Source of the DNA: Craterostigma plantagineum
Taxonomy: Eukaryota > Streptophyta > Magnoliopsida > Lamiales > Linderniaceae
DNA length: 64,000 nt
NCBI GenBank assembly: GCA_027422505.1
Contig: JAPQWV010000125.1
Coordinates: 744,001 to 808,000 of the forward strand
Direction: 5' to 3'
Both the position numbers and the translations under genes were made by a program. This document shows positions 57,659-64,000 of this stretch, piece by piece. Every line of letters starts with the position of its first letter. Within the stretch, counting starts at the first letter, position 1. The notes under the pieces are model-generated. The model was given only the letters and a program-made list of their open reading frames with translations. It ran no database searches and was not told the origin of the DNA.

Positions 57659-59502
57659 ATGTCACTAACCAAGAACTCAATCGGCCTAATAAACTTCACA
57701 GCAATGCTCCTATCGATCCCAATCACAGGCTCGGGCATATGGCTTTCAACGCAGCAAGACAACTCATGCGTCAAAATCTTACAATGGCCCATAATAATCC
57801 TCGGAATACTCATCCTTACATCTTCACTCTTAGGCTTCGTAGGAGCATTTTGGAGGATTCCATGGCTGTTCATAGCCTACCTCATATCGATGCTTGTGCT
57901 TATGCTGCTCCTCGCATGCCTTGTGGTGTACGTGTACCTCATTACGGTTCGTGGGTCGGGTCACGTGGAGCCGAATCGGGCCTATTTGGAGTATAATCTG
58001 GGAGATTTTTCGGGTTGGTTGAGGAAGAATGTTGAGGGTTCTTACAAGTGGGATAAGGTGAGGAGTTGTCTGAGTTCGTCGGCGACGTGTAGTGAGCTGA
58101 ATCAGAGGTTTAAGCTTGCCCAGGATTTCTTCAACGCTCCCATCACGCCATTGCAGGTGATTTAATATACGAAAATTTTGGATAATATAGTGATCAATAT
58201 GAAATGGTCTTTTTAACCACGAAAAACGTTTTTTTTTTTTGGAAAAATAGATGTGAAGACTATATATTCGAGCGTATTATATGATAGAGAACCCAGGACT
58301 TAACATGAAACCTTAATATTTTTCCATAACATGGCAACCTAAATGCAACGTTACTTATTGAAAATTGGCTTATTTTTTCAGCTCTGCATATTTAGGTTGG
58401 GTAACATTATATAAATAATTAACTGAAGTGTTGTAAGTTTAGGACGTGGTATTTAAAAATGAATCAATTTGAGGACAGTTAATGCATTGATGTACCTCAT
58501 ATTGATCCATTTTTAAATGTGATATCCTAAAATTGTGATTTTTTTTTACCTAGGCGTTCTTATATAATGCCACTCCACTTAATACAATGAATAAAAAGTG
58601 ACAGCCTAAAAAATTTGGTTAACAAGACTATTTTAAGAACTTTGAAGGGCTGTTGTTGTAATTTCGAAAACTTGTTTTCATTTTGTTTTTTGTGTGAGAG
58701 CATAGACTCCTTTATAAAGGAGTGCCTTATTATCTTTAAAAAATGTATCTTTCCTATTGACAACAATAACGTGAGCACAGGACTCTTTGGCGTATTTAGC
58801 TCGTTTGCAGTGCCTTTATGTTCCATGACAAGCCATCTTTTTTTAAAAAATGCTACTCCCTCGGTCCCGCTAATTTTATCACACTTTTTCATTTCGAGCG
58901 TCCCAATAATTTTATCACTTTTCCTTATTTAGCAAAAAACTATCACAATCAATATAATAATATTAAATATTATTAAAATACGTGTTAAAATATACACATT
59001 TTTACCTTTTCATTGTACTATATTATTATAATAATGTCATCTTAATTTGCGTGCCCAACAACTTATGTGATAAAGTTGCTGGGACGGAGGGAGTATTTTC
59101 GAATGAAAACCTCAAAATTTTTCCATCTTATCATCCGTATTCTCATATTTTCTTACTGTTTGAACGAACGAAAATACGAATTATTACCAGTCGGGTTGCT
59201 GCAAACCGCCGACGGAGTGCGGGTACACGTTCGTGAACCCGACGTACTGGATAAGCCCGATAAACGGCGGGGCCGACCCCGACTGCACCCAGTGGAGCAA
59301 CGATCAGACGCAGCTGTGCTACTCGTGTGGCTCTTGCAAGGCCGGTTTATTGGCCAATCTCAAGAGGGAGTGGAGAAGGGCCGACCTCGTTTTGCTATTC
59401 ACGCTCGTCGCTCTGATATCGGTCTACGTCCTCGGCTGCTGCGGTTTTAGAGCCGTCAAGAACGAAGAGCTCTTCGACAAGTACAAGCATGGGGGCAGCT
59501 GA
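57659..59502 (+). CDS. TRN2: Tetraspanin, TORNADO2/TET1 type
   Basis: Two exons, 57659-58156 and 59191-59502, joined in phase 0 at a GT-AG intron to 269 residues, the usual size. Four membrane segments are visible: three near residues 10-30, 43-65 and 70-95, and a fourth near 225-247. The large extracellular loop (about residues 100-225) has the plant tetraspanin signature GCCKPP followed by YTFVNPTYWISPI and LCYSCGSCKAG. The segments SGHVEPNRAYLEYNLGDFSG and LAQDFFNAPITPLQ match the TET1/TRN2 subgroup rather than TET8. In Arabidopsis TRN2 acts in leaf patterning, auxin-related symmetry and root epidermis. That role is inferred by resemblance. The intron holds a Stowaway MITE and the coding frame is intact. 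Confidence 0.9.
58856..59093. mobile_element. Stowaway MITE in the tetraspanin intron
   Basis: 238 bp, from CTCCCTCGGTCCCGC to its inverted GGGACGGAGGGAG, with TA on both sides. It ends about 100 bases before the exon 2 acceptor. Confidence 0.88.
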
Positions 59503-59837
59503 TCACCTGTAGTAAAATTGTGATGATTCATTGTCCCATGTATTTCTTTTCTTCTGATTTTGATGATTGTTTTTTTTTTATGTTTTGTGGAGTAGATGAT
59601 GGACCAAGTACGTAATGTTTATCAACTTAAGAATGAAGTAAAAAAAAACATTGTAGCAACTTTAATTTTGTATAAATGGACGGTTTGATTGAAGATGGCC
59701 TAGCAAATTGGATTGGATCCGAAGGGATGAAGATATATTTATTTGTAACTTTAATTGTCACCATCGGGTTTCCCCGGTTAACAAAAAAAAAAACTTTAAT
59801 TGTCATCATAAAACCAAAGATAGTGAGTGAACTTGGG
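59503..59837. other. 3' flank of the tetraspanin gene
   Basis: Presumed 3' untranslated region and spacer. Nothing else recognised. Confidence 0.45.
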
Positions 59838-59845
59838 GAAGCATG

Positions 59846-60622
59846 TAGGTGTGGGTCGGGTTCGGGTATTCGGGTTTTACGCGAATCCGATCGAGTTTGG
59901 GTTATTTGTCGGGTATTAGGTTACCCGATATCCGATAATTTTAATCGGGTCAGATATCGGGTAGTGATTTACTACCCGATCGGGTTATTCGGGTACATTG
60001 CAAAGTTATAATACATAGTTAGATATTAATCTAACTTGAGTGATGTTAAAGTTTAAAATAATATTTCGATTAATTTCTTATTTTAATTGTATAATTACGT
60101 GATATTTTATTATCAATGCATAAATTCTTATAATAATTTAAATATATATTCTCAAAATTTTATTAATATACATATAGAAATATGTATATAATCAAAGTTA
60201 TAATACATATCTAACTTGAGTGATGTTAAAGTTTTAAACAATATTTCGATTAATTTTTTATTTTAATTGTATAATTAACAAGTGATATTTTATTATCAAT
60301 GCATAAATTCTTATAACAATTATATATATTCTCAAAATTTTATTAATATACATATAAAATATTTATATATTATATTTACTTAAAATAAAATATCCAATAT
60401 TGTATATGATATTTAGTATAATATTTTGATATTTATATTGCATTATATAATTTTAGTCATATTTTCAATTCAAATCGGGTACCCGATGTCGGGTACCCGT
60501 ACCCGATAAAATACCCGACAAACGGGTACCCGCCGTAGATCGGGTCGGGTTCGGGTAGTAAAAATCTAAACCCGAACCCGAACTACCCGATATCCGACTA
60601 CCCGACCCGATGCCCACACCTA
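59846..60622. mobile_element. Non-autonomous hAT-like element, CGGGTACCCG family
   Basis: 777 bp. Ends TAGGTGTGGGTCGGG and, on the complement of the right, TAGGTGTGGGCATCGGG. Flanking 8-mers GAAGCATG and GAACCATG match at 7 of 8 positions. Subterminal arrays of CGGGTACCCG, CGGGTTCGGG and related units. An internal AT-rich segment is partly duplicated (about 60006-60180 and 60190-60360). Confidence 0.8.
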
Positions 60623-60918
60623 GAACCATGTGAGTGTCGTGCTTGCTTTTTCTCATTGCGGGGCTATTATTTGATTTTCTTCATCAATTTCTAAGAGAAC
60701 GCTTTGACATCTTTGATACCACTATAGTACATGGACTCGCGATATCTATTTCGCTTTTCAAACAAAGATTAATTAGTATTACGAATAAGAAGTTGCAATC
60801 ATTCCTTCGTTATCGTTTACACCTCCAAAAGTTGCTTTCAGTAATAAAAACTCGTGCCGTAATGCCCGATGCTTTTTCCTTTTCAATAATTAGTGGCGTT
60901 CTGTTTACATTTCAATTA

Positions 60919-61719
60919 GGGAAATTCCGTGTGGTAACCTCGAGCTTTCTTTTTTTCATTTGGTACCCGAAGTTTTTTTTGATTCCACTGATACTCCTGG
61001 GGTTTTATGAAATGTAGTTTGGTACCCTTGAATTACCAAAACTTGATTTAAAATACTTAAAATAATCATAAATTCAAAAATAAATCATTTTAATTATAAA
61101 AAATAGTATATAGGGAAAAATTATATAAATATTTTTAAAAATAGAAAATTGTATTTTCATAATCCCGCAAGAACGTTGAGATCGAAAATCGAGCGTTCTT
61201 ACTGAAAAATATATTTTTATCATGGACAATATATTTTATTTATTATCGATTACCATGAGAGATCGTGGGTAAAATAAAAAGCCAATAACATTGCGGATCG
61301 ACAATTATTTTACTATATTTCTATATTTAAGTGCAGATTTTATTTTAACCGTCGATCCACAATATTTCAATTGGATTTTTATTTTACTCACGATCTCTCG
61401 CGGTAATCGATAATAATAAAAATATATAGTCCATGATTAAAATATATCTTTCGATGCTCGATTTTCGATCTCAACGTTCATACGGAATTTGGAAAATAAA
61501 AAAATTTGTATAATTTTTCTCAACTATATATTATTTTTTATAATTAAAAATGTTTTATTTTGAATTTAGATTATTTTAAGTATTTTAAATGATGTTTTGG
61601 TAATTCAGGTGTACCAAATTACATTTCCTAAAACCTCCGGTAGACTAGTCGGAATCGAAAAAAACTCCGGGTACTAACTGGAAAAGTCCAAACTTCGAGG
61701 TTATCACACGGAATTTCCC
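60919..61719. mobile_element. 801-bp fold-back MITE, near-perfect palindrome
   Basis: Two arms of about 400 bases start GGGAAATTCCGTGTGGTAAC and are reverse complements almost throughout, meeting near 61320. Flanking 9-mers TTTCAATTA (60910-60918) and TTTAAATTA (61720-61728) match at 8 of 9, suggesting a Mutator-type insertion. Confidence 0.85.
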
Positions 61720-61728
61720 TTTAAATTA

Positions 61729-62002
61729 TAATAATAACCTGTCGCTATACGTTAAATAAAGTAACATCTTAAACCCAAGTTAGTAGTATGTTCTCAATGG
61801 TACGAGCTCACTTGAAATCGTCCGTTCCACCTTGATTGTCCACTATCTACCATTTAATCTTAGCCATTCCATTACAGATGGGCCGTTCACAATTTTCTTT
61901 TTATTTTTTTTTTTTAATTCCATATCCCACAAAATAACAAAATAATTGTTATTTAATATAATTTATACGATAAATAACATCACTAATTTATTCATTGTTT
62001 AG
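61729..62002. other. Short intergenic spacer
   Basis: AT-rich, nothing recognised. Confidence 0.4.
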
Positions 62003-62319
62003 GTTGCGTTTGGATTGGCGTATTTGAACGAAATCGCGTGATTTGAAATCATGAATTTCAAAATCTTAATTTGAAATCCAAATCCATTGTTTTACAAAAC
62101 GTTATGATTTCAAAATTCGGATTTCAAAATGAAGTTCGACCTCAAGCGCTCGAGTAGCTCGTCGAACTCGACTTCTAACTTTTTGTTAAAAGATTAAAAA
62201 GTACAAAAATGAAATAAAAATAAACTCGTAGGACGGCTTGCGAGCACCTACGAGTGAGCTCGAGCTCGAGCCGGTTCATCGAGCTCACGAGTCAGCTTGA
62301 CTTATCATTTACCCATCAC

Positions 62320-62350
<31 letters not shown>

Positions 62351-62570
62351 TATTGCTATTATTTATTATTATTATTATTATTATTTGCGAAAACTCATTG
62401 CCGACTCAACTTCAGAAGCGGACCATTTGACATGGAATTTCAAATCCGACAAATAATAAGCGTTTCGATTTCACATCGGATTTGACCGAAATCGAAATTC
62501 AAATCCACTCGATTGCCGAACGGTAGATTTGGGCCAAATCCGAATTTCAAATCGAAATCCAAACGGGGCA
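62003..62570. mobile_element. Probable MITE with GTTTGGATT ends
   Basis: Ends GGTTGCGTTTGGATT and, on the complement of the right, TGCCCCGTTTGGATT, with many internal GAAATC/GATTTC repeats. Flanking 8-mers (ATTGTTTA and ATTATTGA) match only 6 of 8. An unrelated GAGCTCGAGCTCG-rich segment and an ATT tract interrupt it. Confidence 0.5.
62321..62384. repeat. (ATT)n microsatellite
   Basis: Mostly uninterrupted ATT units. Confidence 0.9.
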
Positions 62571-62828
62571 TTATTGATTATCAGAATAACATCCAATATC
62601 TTACTATTTCAGTGTTAAGAATCACTTTTTTAAACAAATTGTTCATTGTGGAACAAGAAGCGGGACATTGTCCAAACACTAACTAGCATCGTGCTGAATG
62701 ATTAAAAATCACGAAAGCAAAGATGCCAAATTCACAAACTTTACAAGACAGAATCACATGCCCTTATATTTCACATTAAACAATATACACATCCATCACC
62801 CCAAGAATTTGATGGGATTATTTATTAC

Positions 62829-62866
<38 letters not shown>

Positions 62867-63132
62867 CACGTTATCACAAACAAACTTCACATACAAAACA
62901 CATTCTCAACTCAATTCGCATTAAAACCACCACCAAAATACAAAACTAAAAGTACAGCTAAACAACATATCCATCCCTTAACCCCTGAGAGACAACTAAC
63001 GCCTAGTTTGGCCCTTACCAACGATCCCTTCACCGCCCCAATTCCCCTCCCCAAGAACTCAAATCCTCGTACTAAAACATCGCCCAAGAAAATAATAATA
63101 TTACAACAACAAAGTGGGACCTAAATCAACAA
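62571..63132. other. Spacer and probable 3' region of the MYC2-like gene
   Basis: AT-rich, with a (TA)n tract at 62832-62865. The part nearest 63132 is likely the 3' untranslated region of the minus-strand gene. Confidence 0.5.
62832..62865. repeat. (TA)n microsatellite
   Basis: Alternating AT tract of about 34 bases. Confidence 0.95.
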
Positions 63133-64000
63133 TTACCTCGCCTCCATGATCCTCGAAACCAAGGCTGCCCTGAGCTGTTCTTGGCTGAACAACCTCCCCT
63201 CCATCTTCACAGTCACTTGCTGAATCATAATGTCCTTCACCACCGATACGCTCGCGTGGTAAACGTCGAGCTCGAGCTCACGGAGGGCCACCATGAGCCT
63301 AGCCGCAGGGTGGTTCCTCTTTCCACACTGAACCCTGACCATGGCGTCCCTCCCCATGACCTTCACGTCAGTCTCGAGGTCCACGATGGGCCCGCCCTCG
63401 AGCCGTGGGGCGGGCCCACGGCTCGACGACATCAGCTCCCTCTTGAGCGACTCGACCTGAGCCCTGAGCCTCTCCCTCTCAGAATCGAAGGTCGAAGCCC
63501 TGGCCTTGAGCTCGTTGATGTAGGAGATTGCGTCCCCCAAAAGGGAGGCTTTGTCCATCTTGGAAACGTTGGGCACAACTGCTCTTAGTGCGTAGAACTT
63601 TTGGTTGAGCTTCTCCCTTCTCTGCCTTTCGGCCTCGACGTGGTTAAGGGGCTCCTCCCTGCCGTTGGCGGGCTTTCGCCCGCGTTTTCTGGGTTTTTTC
63701 TCGGGCGGGGGTTCGGGCGGGCCGGGCTTGGTGCTGAGGCTGTCGACCTCCTTGACCACGGAGGGTTCGAGGTCTGACTGGTCTGAGTCGTTCTGGTCAT
63801 GCTTTGGGGGAATTACGACGCCTGAGCTGAAGGAAAGCATGCCGCCGTCTTCGTTGTTGTTGTTGCTGCCTCTTGAGGTTGGGGATTTGAGGACTTTCGA
63901 ATTGTTGGTCTTACTGCTGTTGCTGGGGAAGAATAGCTCGTCTGAGTTGTTGTTGGGCTCTTCGCCGAAGTTTAGTATGTGGACGGCTTCGTCTTTGAGG
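63133..64000 (-). CDS. MYC2: MYC2-like bHLH transcription factor, 3' part (cut by window edge)
   Basis: Open from the window edge to the stop at 63133 with no intron, as is usual for the mostly intronless MYC2/3/4 genes. Visible from N to C: a segment with [10 protein letters not shown], an Asn/Ser-rich linker, [14 protein letters not shown], the basic [20 protein letters not shown], the bHLH ([37 protein letters not shown]), a leucine-zipper-like helix, and a C-terminal ACT-like region ([19 protein letters not shown]). The JAZ-interacting N-terminal half lies outside the window. MYC2-type factors bind G-boxes and drive jasmonate responses, being repressed by JAZ proteins. The assignment within MYC2/MYC4 is by resemblance. 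Confidence 0.9.
   Translation of the reverse strand, partial: LKDEAVHILNFGEEPNNNSDELFFPSNSSKTNNSKVLKSPTSRGSNNNNEDGGMLSFSSGVVIPPKHDQNDSDQSDLEPSVVKEVDSLSTKPGPPEPPPEKKPRKRGRKPANGREEPLNHVEAERQRREKLNQKFYALRAVVPNVSKMDKASLLGDAISYINELKARASTFDSERERLRAQVESLKRELMSSSRGPAPRLEGGPIVDLETDVKVMGRDAMVRVQCGKRNHPAARLMVALRELELDVYHASVSVVKDIMIQQVTVKMEGRLFSQEQLRAALVSRIMEAR

Noticed and set aside
57526..57996. Overlapping plus-strand open frame at the tetraspanin start
   Set aside because: It is an out-of-frame shadow of the tetraspanin first exon, which has clear family motifs in the other frame.
1..64000. tRNA, rRNA or microRNA genes
   Set aside because: I found no convincing tRNA arms or rRNA sequence by eye. The hairpins seen are all long fold-back transposons, much longer than microRNA precursors.

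Overview
The window is nuclear DNA of a flowering plant, very probably a core eudicot. Genes have GT-AG introns. The recognisable host genes are a NIN-like (RWP-RK) transcription factor, a two-exon plant defensin, a TORNADO2-type tetraspanin, a MYC2-type bHLH and a bHLH71-type gene. Most of the remaining sequence is plant transposable elements (Copia LTR elements primed by Met-tRNA, Mutator-like elements, hAT-like, Stowaway and Tourist-like MITEs). An asterid such as a member of the Lamiales is possible, but that is a weak inference.

Layout. 0.8-4.1 kb: intact NLP6/7-like gene, minus strand, five exons. 4.6-5.5 kb: hAT-like element. 7.9-10.6 kb: intact eight-exon gene with two DUF2439 (ZGRF1/Mte1/Dbl2 N-terminal type) domains. 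11.0-13.7 kb: gag-remnant LTR element with intact LTRs and target duplication. 13.9-14.3 kb: defensin. 14.9-19.9 kb: decayed Copia element inserted in a MITE. 20.1-21.0 kb: long fold-back.

21.3-50.6 kb: the pieces of a single bHLH71-like gene on the minus strand, spread over about 29 kb. Its last exon is split by an 866-bp hAT-like element. Its second intron holds a 6.0-kb Mutator-like element (carrying a plant-mobile-domain gene and a transposase joined to an OTU protease domain), a poly(A) retroposon, a 1.3-kb Mutator-type MITE and a 9.3-kb LTR element without pol. Its first intron holds an 8.9-kb Mutator-like element with two mirror-image DUF1985 genes, one keeping a Ulp1 protease domain. 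A further hAT-like element sits just upstream of its TATA box. The gene also carries apparent single-base frameshifts, so it is most likely a pseudogene.

52.8-57.4 kb: a cluster of short non-autonomous elements. 57.7-59.5 kb: intact tetraspanin gene with a Stowaway MITE in its intron. 59.8-62.6 kb: more MITEs, including an 801-bp near-perfect palindrome. 63.1 kb to the window edge: the 3' part of a MYC2-like gene.

For most elements the boundaries were fixed by target-site duplications read from the sequence: 8 bp for hAT-like, 9-11 bp for Mutator-like, 5 bp for LTR elements, TA for Stowaway and TAA for the Tourist-like element. The host genes are unrelated to one another and share no operon-like logic. 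The main structure is one tolerated or dead locus that has repeatedly absorbed transposons. Several apparent frameshifts lie in homopolymer runs, so assembly error must be excluded before calling genes dead.
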